Shown here one piece after another: positions 37,323-47,445 of a stretch of DNA of 64,000 nucleotides (positions are counted from its first letter, which is position 1; the number at the start of each line of letters is the position of its first letter). The notes under the pieces are model-generated. The model had not been told where the DNA came from, made no database searches, and saw only the letters and a list, made by a program, of their open reading frames with translations. A program made the translations under genes and the position numbers. Location: the NCBI GenBank assembly GCA_944325865.1, contig CALVBS010000002.1, forward strand, positions 310,001 to 374,000, given 5' to 3'. This DNA is from Candidatus Gastranaerophilales bacterium (lineage in GTDB: Bacteria; Cyanobacteriota; Vampirovibrionia; Gastranaerophilales; Gastranaerophilaceae).

Positions 37323-39369
37323 TGATATCAGCCTCCTTTACGTTTGTTTCAAGAACATCTTTTGCATTACCGTCTAAAGTTGCTGCTTTCATTGTATAAT
37401 ACTTGCCAATTTTGTCATGCAGTTGTTCTTTTATTAGCATTCCTTCCATATCTTTAGAAAATATTATAATTTGTTCAGTTAAATCTGGTAATTTTTTGCA
37501 AGCAATTGTTGCAGATTCTCTGTCAAAAGCCGAGAAAGGTGCATCTAAAACTAATGGATATGGTTCTGTCATTAAGAATTGGCCTGCTTCTTCATTTTCA
37601 TATTTTTTATAATGAATCTGCTGTGCTAGAAATAAAACAGAAGTTATAAAAGCTAAAACAATAAATACACTTTGCGCACCTGAAGTATCAATAACATCAT
37701 TAACACCTAGTGTATCTGTAATGGAAAGTTTGTATTTTTCATTCAAATTAATTTTATAACTGCTAGTAAATACTGATGAATATATTTCATTCATTTTATT
37801 AACCATGCTTGTACGCAAAGCCGTCTCATTCGTTTCTAAATGAGATTTTAATACATTGGCTATATATTTTGTATGATTAATACAGTCACAAACATGTTTG
37901 TTTGCTTCATCTTCTTGTGCAATTTTTTGTAATTCTTTTTCATATGCTTTTAATTGAGATTCGTATTGAATATTATTAGTTTTTTTAGTTGAAATATTTC
38001 TTACTAAAGATTTTATTGTTTGCTCATTTTCACTACGTTCTATTTCGTATTGGGCAGTATCTTTATGAGCTTTTAAATGTTTCTTTAAGTCAGTAATTAC
38101 TTCATAATTTTTATCAATTTCACTTTGTCGACTCATTTGTAATTGTTTATATTGATTAAACAATAAACTTAAATTAGGGATAGTATCTTTGTCTGTTTTA
38201 GCCTTTGCATATGAAATATATTCAGATATTGTAGCTCCTATATATTTTGGAGGAACATAATCTAATAGTTTCACGAGATTTGAATGACATTCGCTCCCTA
38301 TATCTAATTTACTCCCACAAATACAAGTTCCTCGTTTTAATAAAAATTCAATTGTTTTGTTATTAACATTTGGAACATTTTTGTCATCGACTTTTGTTTC
38401 TTTTAACATTTTAAGAACTTCAGGAACAATATGAGGTAGACAATAACTCGCAATTTGATTAGCAAAATTACTTAAAAAAGAGCTTTTAGTAGTTTCCATG
38501 AGTTTCTCTAATTCATCAACTTTACTTTGTTTAATATCAATCTCTTCTTGTTGTTTCTTACCATCAGCCCATTTTTTTATTTCATTAGTTAATTTCGCAT
38601 TGCGTTCTGTCAAAATTTCTAAATCATTTTCGGCATTTTTTATATCATCAATATTTTTTCCAATCTGGTTTTCTAAATCTTCCATTGAATTTTGTATTTT
38701 TTCTATTTTTGCATTTGCATTTCCGTTGTAACGTTTTTGAAATATCGTTTGAACCGAATTTTGTTGCACTACTAAATGCTTAATAGTATTTTCAATGGAT
38801 TCCATTCCTAATATTTTTTTTACCGCAGCAGAAAAATCTGTACTTGAAGTCTTCTCTTGTACATTTTTGCCAAAGCTATTAATTTGTTCGGCTCTTAAAA
38901 AGAAATAGTCTGCTAAATCTTGTGGTATTATTATGTTCAATGTGTCTTGAACTTTATCGGGAGGAATAGGCTTTGTTAAACCGGTTTCAGGATCTTTATA
39001 TGTAATATATAAATCCGATTTATCTGGTTGTATAATAGATTTAGCACCATACATCATTGGATTATTTTTATAATTTTGCGTTCTTTTAACACAATAATCA
39101 TTGTTCCCATATTGTAATCGCACCTCAACTTCAACAGAAACTTCACTGCGAGGAGGTAATTCATTTTGAATTTTTCTGTTTAACAAAATGCCATTTGTAA
39201 AATTTGTTTTTCCGAATAAACACCAAGTAAAAGCATTTGCAATTGTGGTTTTACCTGTATAATTATTTGCCATTATAAATGTTACATTTTTATCTTTATC
39301 TGTCGAGAAAGAGATTTCTTCGTCTATAAATTGTCTGAAGTTTTTAAATTTGATCGATTTTAATAACAT
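37306..39369 (-). CDS. DndD-like SMC/Rad50-type ATPase
   Basis: This 687-residue protein has an N-terminal ATPase half with Walker A ANNYTGKT (34-41) and FTWCLFGKTNF. Long coiled coils (about 190-300 and 400-520) flank a hook with CIC (349-351) and C361. The C-terminal half carries the signature SGAQS (563-567) and Walker B LVLDAPFSAFD (606-616). DndD has this build and works with DndC in inserting sulfur into the DNA backbone, probably by opening or nicking DNA. The first Gly of the P-loop is Ala. Its start overlaps the 63-residue gene's stop (TAATG). It could also be a generic AAA_23 protein, but the setting favours DndD. Confidence 0.82.
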   Translation of the reverse strand: MLLKSIKFKNFRQFIDEEISFSTDKDKNVTFIMANNYTGKTTIANAFTWCLFGKTNFTNGILLNRKIQNELPPRSEVSVEVEVRLQYGNNDYCVKRTQNYKNNPMMYGAKSIIQPDKSDLYITYKDPETGLTKPIPPDKVQDTLNIIIPQDLADYFFLRAEQINSFGKNVQEKTSSTDFSAAVKKILGMESIENTIKHLVVQQNSVQTIFQKRYNGNANAKIEKIQNSMEDLENQIGKNIDDIKNAENDLEILTERNAKLTNEIKKWADGKKQQEEIDIKQSKVDELEKLMETTKSSFLSNFANQIASYCLPHIVPEVLKMLKETKVDDKNVPNVNNKTIEFLLKRGTCICGSKLDIGSECHSNLVKLLDYVPPKYIGATISEYISYAKAKTDKDTIPNLSLLFNQYKQLQMSRQSEIDKNYEVITDLKKHLKAHKDTAQYEIERSENEQTIKSLVRNISTKKTNNIQYESQLKAYEKELQKIAQEDEANKHVCDCINHTKYIANVLKSHLETNETALRTSMVNKMNEIYSSVFTSSYKINLNEKYKLSITDTLGVNDVIDTSGAQSVFIVLAFITSVLFLAQQIHYKKYENEEAGQFLMTEPYPLVLDAPFSAFDRESATIACKKLPDLTEQIIIFSKDMEGMLIKEQLHDKIGKYYTMKAATLDGNAKDVLETNVKEADINDANI

Positions 39370-39560
39370 TATGACAACCTCTCGATTATTCCGGCAATTT
39401 TTCTTGCCATTTCTGCATCCGAATCCTTATTTGTTCTATTCATATTATCTTTTTCTATTTTTAGAATTTGGTTAACCATACGTTTTCTTTTATCTCTGAT
39501 TTCGTTTTCCACCGGAATTTCTACTGATTCAATGTCGTTATTATCTTCCATTTGAGCCAC
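39369..39560 (-). CDS. 63-residue charged protein in the Dnd-like operon
   Basis: This very small, strongly charged and helical protein begins MAQMEDNNDIESVEIPVENE and ends MARKIAGIIERLS. It is not recognised. A GGAGTGGC ribosome-binding site precedes it, it lies 10 bases after the helicase gene, and it is coupled to dndD by TAATG. Tight packing between two large genes suggests that it is real and part of the complex, perhaps as a linker or a short DndE-like subunit. Confidence 0.6.
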   Translation of the reverse strand: MAQMEDNNDIESVEIPVENEIRDKRKRMVNQILKIEKDNMNRTNKDSDAEMARKIAGIIERLS

Positions 39561-39570
39561 TCCTTAATGA

Positions 39571-41748
39571 TTACAATATATCATGAACATCAGGACTATC
39601 ATATAAATTATAAGAGTTTATTAAGTCCCAAATTAATTCATCGTTATTTTTTACTTTATTTAATGCTAAACTGTTAAATTCTTGCATTCTCGCAAATTCT
39701 CTTCTTACAAGTCCTTGTTCATACTGCTGTTCGTATATTGATAGAATCTGAGATTCCTCAACAGGACGTGGTAATGTAATAAAATCAAATATTTCGGCAT
39801 ATTCTTTGCCTTTTGCCTTCCTTAATACACGCCCCCTACGTTGGACATATTCTTTAGGATTTGTCGTACTTGCAAGAATAAATGCTGTTTGTATTTCTGG
39901 GATATTGAAACCTTCATCTAAACATTTAATAGCGACTAAAACTTGAATCATATCGCCTTTGCCAAATATTTCTTTAATATCCTTTCGTTCTTTCATATTT
40001 TCTTCAGCTGTAAATTTTGCAACACTCATCTCTAAATCGTTACCAAGCATTTTACACACCGCATTTATTTGTCGGATAGAATCATCCTTATTTGAATTAG
40101 GAGCTTCAATAGTTGTTGCACCACAATATACAAGCAAATGATTTTTATTTTTATATGGCATTATTTTTTCTTTTAAAGTTGATAACTTATTTTCTGCTCC
40201 TGCAATAAGTTTTGCTCTTTTTAATAAATATGGTTTAGCGGCTTCAGGAATATGTTTCTTATCGCTACCAGCAATATATTTAGCAATTTTTTTTGTTAAT
40301 AATTTGTATTCAGTTAATTCATCAGTAGTCAAATAAACAATAACAGGATAATAATAATATGGAGTTAGCATTTCTGCATCAATTGCCATTTTTAGTGTAT
40401 ATTCAATACATTTATCTCCAAAATAATCAAATATTGCATTGGTTCCTTCATCGTCACCATATCTTTCAATGGTAGCTGATAAAGCTAACCTATAATCAAA
40501 ATTTTCTGGTAAATTCTTTCTAATTGTTTCTGCACCAAAATAATGAGCTTCATCAACCATAAGAAGTGATTTATTATCAATGCGAGAAATTTGTTCTTGT
40601 ACAAAATCAGAATAAAAAGTTGCATTTGTTGTTATAAAACAAAAGAATTTGCTACCTTCAATCTTATTATTATGGTAATCTATTGCACTTTTTAACTTAT
40701 TCTTCCAATCTTTTTGAGAGGAAGCTCCATATCCAACAATTGGAGTTATATTAAATAATATAAGATCCTCGACCCATTGTTCAACTAAATGAATAAAAGG
40801 ACAGCAAATAACAACAGCTAAATCGGAATTGCTATGATTATACAAATTTACCAATGCTCCTAAACCAGTGTATGTCTTACCAGTACCTGTTGCCATATCA
40901 AATATGCCCTGATAATTTTTGTTTGCCCAATTTGTGATTGCATTTTCTTGATAATCTCTCAAACGTGCAAATGGAAGTTTTGGAATGTTTCTTTCTTTTA
41001 TATTTGTAATGGTAGTATTCTCAGGAGTTGTACCTTTCATTGCATTCATTACAAAATTTTTCTCTGTTTGATCAATATCTTCGTCAAATGTTTCTTTTTT
41101 ATATGTTTGAAGTTTGTCTAATGCAACTTTAGGGAAATCGATAACCTCTAATGATGTTGTTAAATTATTCCAAGTTTCTTCAAAATATTCTATTTTTTTG
41201 TTAGTTCTTGAGCCTTCAGCCCAAGATGTGAATGCATCAATTGATTCAAAATTAAGACTTATTGCTTGTTCACTCTCATTTAAAGATCCACTAAATGCAA
41301 CAGTATTCCCATCTGCATCAGTTAATATACCAATTTTTTCGTGGTATAGACCAAAAGGTTTTTTAAATGCAATTTTTATATCTAAAAAGCCATCTTCAAT
41401 CATATGTGAAAGGAAGTTGAGTCTTTCTTCCTCAATATAATTTTTAGGTTCTTTCCATTCTCTCATAATTGCTTTATCAATTATTTCGCGTTTATCATAA
41501 CCATCTTTCATTGCTTGAATATCTTGTTCCTGTAATTTAGGGGATGTAATAAGTCTCATTTTACCCCCATTTTTAACTAAATTAATTAACCCTTTTGAAA
41601 GTTCAATTAAAACAGAGGAAGAAAAAAAGCCCACGGCTCTGTCATATTTTTTCGCATTTGATAGTAGCGGAGTATAAAAATCCTCAACTATATTATCTGG
41701 TGTTCGGTATGACTCTTTAAGAGTATCTTTTAAATCTAAGAAATTCAT
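39571..41748 (-). CDS. PLD-nuclease-like domain fused to an SF2 helicase
   Basis: This 725-residue protein has an N-terminal phospholipase-D-type domain (about 1-200) with AVGFFSSSVLIEL, HEKIGIL (136-142) and FSGSLNESE (152-160). This is the HxK...GS/N-E pattern seen in restriction enzymes. An SF2 helicase follows, with RDYQENAI, Walker A MATGTGKT (285-292), VDEAHYFG and LALSATIERYGDDEG. The C-terminal half shows AIKCLDEGFNIPE and QRRGRVLRKAKGK. It is a candidate effector that could translocate on and cut unmodified DNA. A Type-III-restriction or Dnd-linked role fits the context. It lies 4 bases after the cysteine desulfurase gene. Confidence 0.85.
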   Translation of the reverse strand: MNFLDLKDTLKESYRTPDNIVEDFYTPLLSNAKKYDRAVGFFSSSVLIELSKGLINLVKNGGKMRLITSPKLQEQDIQAMKDGYDKREIIDKAIMREWKEPKNYIEEERLNFLSHMIEDGFLDIKIAFKKPFGLYHEKIGILTDADGNTVAFSGSLNESEQAISLNFESIDAFTSWAEGSRTNKKIEYFEETWNNLTTSLEVIDFPKVALDKLQTYKKETFDEDIDQTEKNFVMNAMKGTTPENTTITNIKERNIPKLPFARLRDYQENAITNWANKNYQGIFDMATGTGKTYTGLGALVNLYNHSNSDLAVVICCPFIHLVEQWVEDLILFNITPIVGYGASSQKDWKNKLKSAIDYHNNKIEGSKFFCFITTNATFYSDFVQEQISRIDNKSLLMVDEAHYFGAETIRKNLPENFDYRLALSATIERYGDDEGTNAIFDYFGDKCIEYTLKMAIDAEMLTPYYYYPVIVYLTTDELTEYKLLTKKIAKYIAGSDKKHIPEAAKPYLLKRAKLIAGAENKLSTLKEKIMPYKNKNHLLVYCGATTIEAPNSNKDDSIRQINAVCKMLGNDLEMSVAKFTAEENMKERKDIKEIFGKGDMIQVLVAIKCLDEGFNIPEIQTAFILASTTNPKEYVQRRGRVLRKAKGKEYAEIFDFITLPRPVEESQILSIYEQQYEQGLVRREFARMQEFNSLALNKVKNNDELIWDLINSYNLYDSPDVHDIL

Positions 41749-41752
41749 ATAT

Positions 41753-42898
41753 CTATGTATTTTCCTTTATATAATTTAGAACTTCATTTAATTTTTCAAA
41801 GTCATCATCGCCTGTAAAATAACTTGGACTAAATCTTACAGTTCCTGAAGGATATGTCCCCATATATTTATGTGAATCGGGAGCACAATGCAAGCCTGTC
41901 CTTACTGCGATACCATGTTCGCTCATGACTATACCTATATTCTCGCATGGGTATGTGTCAAAAATGGACGCAATAATTCCGACTTGTTTAAAATTAGGAT
42001 GAATAAAGGTTTTTATGTTATTATGCTTGCTTAATATCTGTAATAATTTATCAAAATTTTCTTTTTCTTTTTCATGAATTGCTTTTATTCCAGTTTCTTT
42101 TATCCATTTTAAAGAAGCATTTAGGCCTGCTATTGCCATAATATTAGGACTCCCGGCTTCAAATCTATCAGGGATGTTGGCTGGCATATTTATGTTTGCA
42201 GAATCAACTCCTGTTCCTCCAAAAATAAAAGTTTTAAGATTGTCTGATTTTTTTAGCACGAAACCAGCAATTCCTGTTGGTGCATAAAGAGTTTTATGCC
42301 CTGCAAAAATTACATAATCAAAGTGATTTACAATAGTTGTATCAAGCAATCCAGCGGTTTGCGACATATCTATAACTGTTTTGGCGGATACTTCATGTGC
42401 AAGTTTAGAAACGTCCTCAATTGGAAATATAAAACCAAACGAATTACTTGCGTGATTCATAATAACAAGTTTGGGTTTATCTATGTTAAATTGTGTTTTA
42501 ATAATGTTTAAATCATATTCAAGAGAGTTTTTATCGGGTTCTATATATTTAATTTTAATCTTATAACGGTTTTTTATTTGTTCTAAAGTCCTTAAAACTG
42601 CATTATGCTCAAACCTTGTAATAAACACAACATCATTTTCATGCCAATTCTGTCCAAATAATATTGTATTCATGGCAATTGTGGATGATGGTGTGAATAC
42701 AGTTTCATAATCCGCATTTGCCTGAAATAAATCAAGTATTAAATCCCTTGTTTCTCTTACTATGTTTGCAGCAATTGAAGCTTCTTTGTATTGCCCTCTT
42801 GAAACATTAACGCCATAATCACGATAAAACGAGTCCATAAAATCATAGACTTGTTCCGGTTTTGGAAATGTGGTTGCAGCATTATCAAAATAGTACAT
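41753..42898 (-). CDS. Cysteine desulfurase (DndA-like role)
   Basis: This 381-residue class V aminotransferase fold has the PLP lysine K202 (FAGHKTLYAP) and the catalytic cysteine C338 (RTGLHCAPDSHKYMGT). It takes sulfur from cysteine as a persulfide. The sequence type is that of the single-gene desulfurase subgroup rather than of IscS or SufS housekeeping enzymes. Inside an operon with a DndC-like enzyme it most likely supplies sulfur as DndA does. It overlaps the 1214-residue ATPase gene (TAATG) upstream. Confidence 0.9.
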   Translation of the reverse strand: MYYFDNAATTFPKPEQVYDFMDSFYRDYGVNVSRGQYKEASIAANIVRETRDLILDLFQANADYETVFTPSSTIAMNTILFGQNWHENDVVFITRFEHNAVLRTLEQIKNRYKIKIKYIEPDKNSLEYDLNIIKTQFNIDKPKLVIMNHASNSFGFIFPIEDVSKLAHEVSAKTVIDMSQTAGLLDTTIVNHFDYVIFAGHKTLYAPTGIAGFVLKKSDNLKTFIFGGTGVDSANINMPANIPDRFEAGSPNIMAIAGLNASLKWIKETGIKAIHEKEKENFDKLLQILSKHNNIKTFIHPNFKQVGIIASIFDTYPCENIGIVMSEHGIAVRTGLHCAPDSHKYMGTYPSGTVRFSPSYFTGDDDFEKLNEVLNYIKENT

Positions 42899-45800
42899 TA
42901 TATAAGAACCTTATTTATTATATCTACTAACACTTGTCTCTTTTCTTCTGAAGATAGAGATTCCCCGTACTCTTCCATCATCGCTTCAGCATCGTTATAT
43001 AATAATTTAGCCTGTGAAGAGTATTCCTTTTTCTCAAATGTTTTAAACTCTTCATGTCCAAAAGCATCTATATAACTAATTTTATAAAATTCTGTTTTAT
43101 TTTTACCTTGTTTAGCGATTTTATTACTATATGCTTCAATGTTATTCTTAAATTTTTCTAATGAAATATTGTACGATTCAATTGTTATTTGATCCCAATC
43201 ATCTATTCTTAATCCGGTTGAAGTTCTGGCAAGCATTTCAATAAATTTATTAGTATCTGCAGTCGGTTTCAAACACAATCCTAACATTTGCTCCTCACTG
43301 CTACTAAAGGCATGCGTTAAGACATCTTCACTAAATTGTTCTGACCAATCTTTTAATACTGATGATAAAGATGCTTTTTTATTCAAATTATTTGTAGCAA
43401 ACATCGATTTCATTTCATCGCTTAAAGTATTAATCAAATTAGCTTTTATATTATCAAGATATTCTTTTGCTGCTAATATATCTTGTTCTATTTTCAATGA
43501 GAATGTATCATATCCAAATATTTCAGGCAATTTATCAAATAAAAATTCTCTGGCATTAATTTCAGGTGCTTTTAAAGAATTTTTGAATTTTAAGATTCTC
43601 TTGTCAAGAGCTTTAGATTTATTTTTATCTACATATTCTGTAGTCATTTCCTTTGTATATTTCGGCAATTGAAAAAACCAACGCTGCATTGCCCTTACAA
43701 TGAATTCGAAGTTGTTATATTCTGTTTCTTCTTCATGCACATATTCAGAAAATGTATTTTTTAAATCTTCAATATATTTTTCTTTTTTTGTATCCCATTC
43801 TTCTAATGCAATATTGTAGTTGTATGGCTCTTCATTAATACTATCTAATAATTTTGCATTAATCTCGACTTCTTTTCCATTTTTAAGTATTACTGCGTAT
43901 TTTTTATAATGATGTAAAACACACGCAATATATATTGGAATTAAGCCCATTTTCATTCCAATATGATGATTAGGTTCGGTTAATATGTCATATAATTCTT
44001 TAAATGACAACTGCTTTTCAGAAGATTTAACTATAAATTTCTTTATTAAATTCAATACATTTTGTAATTTTTTGTTCTTTAAATTTTCTGTATTGATATA
44101 ATATTGACCGGCTTTTTCTACTAAAATCCCTTCGTTCTTAACTGTACTTCTCATAAAACTGACATCTTGACCTGTTGCAATTAGACCCAGATTTTCTTTT
44201 ATATTATTTTCTAATATACCTGCTATAACTTTACTTCTGCTGTTTATCGCTTGACTTGAAAGAATATTCTTATTCAATACTTCATTATTTATTATTGGAT
44301 AATCTTTGTATGTCTCTTCACAAATCTCTGATAATTTTTTAGAAAGTACTGAACGACGATTAATCAGTTCTTCGTGTCCATTATTGTAATATTTTGATTG
44401 ATTTAATTCCGGTCTTAAATATATATCTATAAAATCTGAAATGACATCAGATAATGCATTCAAAGAATATGATAATTCTTCCGATAATATTTCGTCATCG
44501 GTATTATCAATTAAATATTTAATGGCATCATACTTTATAATTTGTTCGTTAATATTATCTCTTTTCTTAGGAACTATAAATATAATTCTTTTGTTATTTA
44601 CATTTTTGTAGGCTTCTTTGAATACTATTTTTTTATCTTCGCTAATTTTAGGAATAACAGCAAATACAATACCATCTGCTCCATCTGATTTTATTACTTG
44701 TTCCCAATCAGTTATTCCATTTAAATCTTCTTGATTAACGAATTTAAAGTTAAAAAATCTGGTAACTTCATTACTATCGTTATATGCATTTGGATATAGC
44801 ACTTTATTTCCAACGAAATCATTTAAAATATCTTTTATTTCTACTAAATTTTTTCGTTCTTCAATAGTATCATTAATTTTTGCTTCTACATTAATATCTG
44901 TATGCTCTGTAATCCTCAAATAATTTCCATTTTCGATCTGTCTTATTATTCCTTTATTTTTTAAATTTGTAAAAGCTTGATTTAATTTTTGAAAATCTGA
45001 TACTGAGTTTTCGAAAATATTAGAGATTAAATTTACAGTAGGAGACAATAATTCAAAATGGTCATATATATATATTAAAGCAATTGTTTTAATAATCTTC
45101 TTCTCTAACAGTTCATTATTATTTAATTTATTTAATGCGGCATAAGCATTTTTCCAATATTTGTGTGTGTCTTTTTTATAATCTTCTGCTTTAAATAATG
45201 GTTCAAAATAATCATATATATAATCAGGCGTTAATATAGGAAAATCTTGATTATTATTCTTTAAAAACGAATAAAGTGTATGTTTCTGATTTCGCGATGA
45301 TAAGAATGTAAATATTGTTCTCTCGTTTTGAGCAATTTTTTCTGAAATATTTGGTAACAGAAATGTAGTTATTGCTTGTAAAGGATAACAACCTATAACA
45401 ATTTTTTCTATATCGTGATATTCAAGACTTGAGAAAGCTTTTGCCTCTTCCCATTTTTTTAACATATTATTAAAACGTTTTTCGTTATCTCTCAGGTAAT
45501 CTTTGTACCAGTTAGGTTCTTGGCATATGATTTTTGACATTAAATCGAATTGCTGTGATAAAGAAGTACTAAACTCAAGAGTTTTAAATCTATTTGATAC
45601 AGCTTTCCAAGCATCAATTTTATTTTTAGGTAATTTATCAACATAGTTTAAAATGCTTTGATGAGAAATTAACAAAATATGCAATTGTTGTTCTTTAGTA
45701 CGGCAACAATTTTCAGCAAAATCTTGTAATGTTTTTATTTCTGCTGCCGATGTTTTATTTAGATTCCCTTCGAGAAATTTACTAAACTCATCATAAATAA

Positions 45801-46542
45801 CATAAATCCCGGTATAACCTTCTTTTTTAAGCGATTTATTGACGGAATTATATAATTCAATAACGTCAATATTTGATATAGGATTAAATTCACTTCCCGC
45901 GGTAAGACTAGGATAAATTTCTTTAAAATTTTCATAATAATCAATATTATAATTTTTTAATTCTGTAATATAGTTGTTAACACTACAATCAATATTCTTT
46001 TTGAATTGATTATATGTAGCTTCATAGTTTTTTTGCCAGTTCAAAATAGTTGTTATAGCAGATTTAAAATATGTATCCGGCATTACATGATCAAGATTGG
46101 CATTTTTCAATGCGGTATTTAATCCAGACATTAATGCCTGTCGTATTCCCATACTACTGCCTTGTATAATAACTGGGAACATCTTCTTTTTACTATCCAA
46201 GTAATTTTTTGTATATGTGCATAATTCAGATTCACCTTTTGTATTTTGCGTACTCTGACAAATATATGACAATAAGTTTGAAAACAATTCCGGTTCTTTT
46301 CTGTACAATAATGAAGCAATTATCAATGCTAAATGGGATTTACCTTTACCATATGCTCCAACAAATATTTTTGCACGGTCATTTGAAGTATTTGATGTGC
46401 TTAACATTATATCTTCTATAATTTCAATTGCACTTGGTGTTGGTATATAGTTTTTAATTTTATCATCGCTGTTAATATCGTATGCAATGTTTATTGCATA
46501 TTGAAAATCTTGCATAATGTTAATATTTTTTGTCAAATCCAT
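42898..46542 (-). CDS. Large P-loop ATPase of the defence operon (BrxC/PglY-like layout)
   Basis: This 1214-residue protein has an N-terminal ATPase with Walker A GAYGKGKS (62-69) and a Walker B-type IYVIYDE (246-252). A sensor-like ISHQS and a very long helical C-terminal part (about 550-1214) without a known domain follow. The G-x-x-G-x-GKSH P-loop and the size recall BrxC/PglY and related giant defence ATPases. It probably couples sensing to the helicase-nuclease or controls modification, which is inference. It lies between the DUF4007 gene (11-base gap) and the desulfurase gene (overlap). Confidence 0.72.
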   Translation of the reverse strand: MDLTKNINIMQDFQYAINIAYDINSDDKIKNYIPTPSAIEIIEDIMLSTSNTSNDRAKIFVGAYGKGKSHLALIIASLLYRKEPELFSNLLSYICQSTQNTKGESELCTYTKNYLDSKKKMFPVIIQGSSMGIRQALMSGLNTALKNANLDHVMPDTYFKSAITTILNWQKNYEATYNQFKKNIDCSVNNYITELKNYNIDYYENFKEIYPSLTAGSEFNPISNIDVIELYNSVNKSLKKEGYTGIYVIYDEFSKFLEGNLNKTSAAEIKTLQDFAENCCRTKEQQLHILLISHQSILNYVDKLPKNKIDAWKAVSNRFKTLEFSTSLSQQFDLMSKIICQEPNWYKDYLRDNEKRFNNMLKKWEEAKAFSSLEYHDIEKIVIGCYPLQAITTFLLPNISEKIAQNERTIFTFLSSRNQKHTLYSFLKNNNQDFPILTPDYIYDYFEPLFKAEDYKKDTHKYWKNAYAALNKLNNNELLEKKIIKTIALIYIYDHFELLSPTVNLISNIFENSVSDFQKLNQAFTNLKNKGIIRQIENGNYLRITEHTDINVEAKINDTIEERKNLVEIKDILNDFVGNKVLYPNAYNDSNEVTRFFNFKFVNQEDLNGITDWEQVIKSDGADGIVFAVIPKISEDKKIVFKEAYKNVNNKRIIFIVPKKRDNINEQIIKYDAIKYLIDNTDDEILSEELSYSLNALSDVISDFIDIYLRPELNQSKYYNNGHEELINRRSVLSKKLSEICEETYKDYPIINNEVLNKNILSSQAINSRSKVIAGILENNIKENLGLIATGQDVSFMRSTVKNEGILVEKAGQYYINTENLKNKKLQNVLNLIKKFIVKSSEKQLSFKELYDILTEPNHHIGMKMGLIPIYIACVLHHYKKYAVILKNGKEVEINAKLLDSINEEPYNYNIALEEWDTKKEKYIEDLKNTFSEYVHEEETEYNNFEFIVRAMQRWFFQLPKYTKEMTTEYVDKNKSKALDKRILKFKNSLKAPEINAREFLFDKLPEIFGYDTFSLKIEQDILAAKEYLDNIKANLINTLSDEMKSMFATNNLNKKASLSSVLKDWSEQFSEDVLTHAFSSSEEQMLGLCLKPTADTNKFIEMLARTSTGLRIDDWDQITIESYNISLEKFKNNIEAYSNKIAKQGKNKTEFYKISYIDAFGHEEFKTFEKKEYSSQAKLLYNDAEAMMEEYGESLSSEEKRQVLVDIINKVLI

Positions 46543-46553
46543 TTTTCCACCCT

Positions 46554-47435
46554 TTAAATACTTAAACTTTCATAATATTTTTTAAGACACTCTATAAATG
46601 ACATTTTTGTCTGTAATTTTACAATATCAAGCCCTGCAGATCTTACGACCCTTATTAATCCTTGGTTCTGCAAATTATCTAAATACTGTGCAACTTGGAT
46701 TTTGTCAAGATTAAAAATTTTACCAATGTTACCAGGATCTTTTTCTATTTTAGAGATTTTTATATCAGTTGCTTTTTCTTTTTCATTTTCTCTAATTATG
46801 ATTGCCAAGATTATAAGCGGGTTAATTGTCGCAAAACTTGGTGCCATTTTAGAGTATATTTTATTCTTTTTATCCAGTAGTTTTATAAGACCTAATTCAG
46901 TTAATGGCGATTCGATATTGCTTTCGGGGTTAAAATCTCTACTATTTGATTTAAAATAAGTTTTGATAATACAATCAAAATCATCTCCTAGTGATTTCTC
47001 TGACACCTGTGTTTCTGGTTCTTCAACACTAATGTAGGATTGAATATCTGATATAAAAGATTCTTTTGTAATTTCATTCATATTGTAAATATTGAAGAAA
47101 TAATACCAAGCTGTCGCCTGTTCCTTATTTGAAACCAACATGTAATGAAGAATACAGAAAGTACCATCTTCCTCCATAAACAAATCGTTATCCCATATTA
47201 ATTGTCCAAGTTCAGTAAACTCTTGATATTTTTGAGTAGTACCAGTCTCTTCTGTCAAACCAAATACCTGTAACCAATAACGCAGAGCTTTGACCATATT
47301 CGACCCAATACCAAGCTCATCCATAGGATTAATATTTTTATCAACAAATAATCTTGGATTATCTTTTATATGTTTCATTCCTTTATGCAACCAGCCTTTT
47401 CTGATTGCAAAAGTATCATGTGCTCTGAACTTCAT
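46554..47435 (-). CDS. DUF4007 family protein
   Basis: This 293-residue protein matches the DUF4007 profile as I know it: FRAHDTFAIRKGWLHKGMKH, LGIGSNMVKALRYWLQVFGL, and LGQLIWDNDLFMEEDGTFCI. DUF4007 genes are repeatedly found beside PAPS-reductase-like genes in phosphorothioation-type loci. A C-terminal winged-helix-like region (NLDKIQVAQYLDNLQNQGLI) suggests DNA binding. It starts 10 bases after the DndC-like gene. Confidence 0.85.
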   Translation of the reverse strand: MKFRAHDTFAIRKGWLHKGMKHIKDNPRLFVDKNINPMDELGIGSNMVKALRYWLQVFGLTEETGTTQKYQEFTELGQLIWDNDLFMEEDGTFCILHYMLVSNKEQATAWYYFFNIYNMNEITKESFISDIQSYISVEEPETQVSEKSLGDDFDCIIKTYFKSNSRDFNPESNIESPLTELGLIKLLDKKNKIYSKMAPSFATINPLIILAIIIRENEKEKATDIKISKIEKDPGNIGKIFNLDKIQVAQYLDNLQNQGLIRVVRSAGLDIVKLQTKMSFIECLKKYYESLSI

Positions 47436-47445
47436 AGATATTCTC

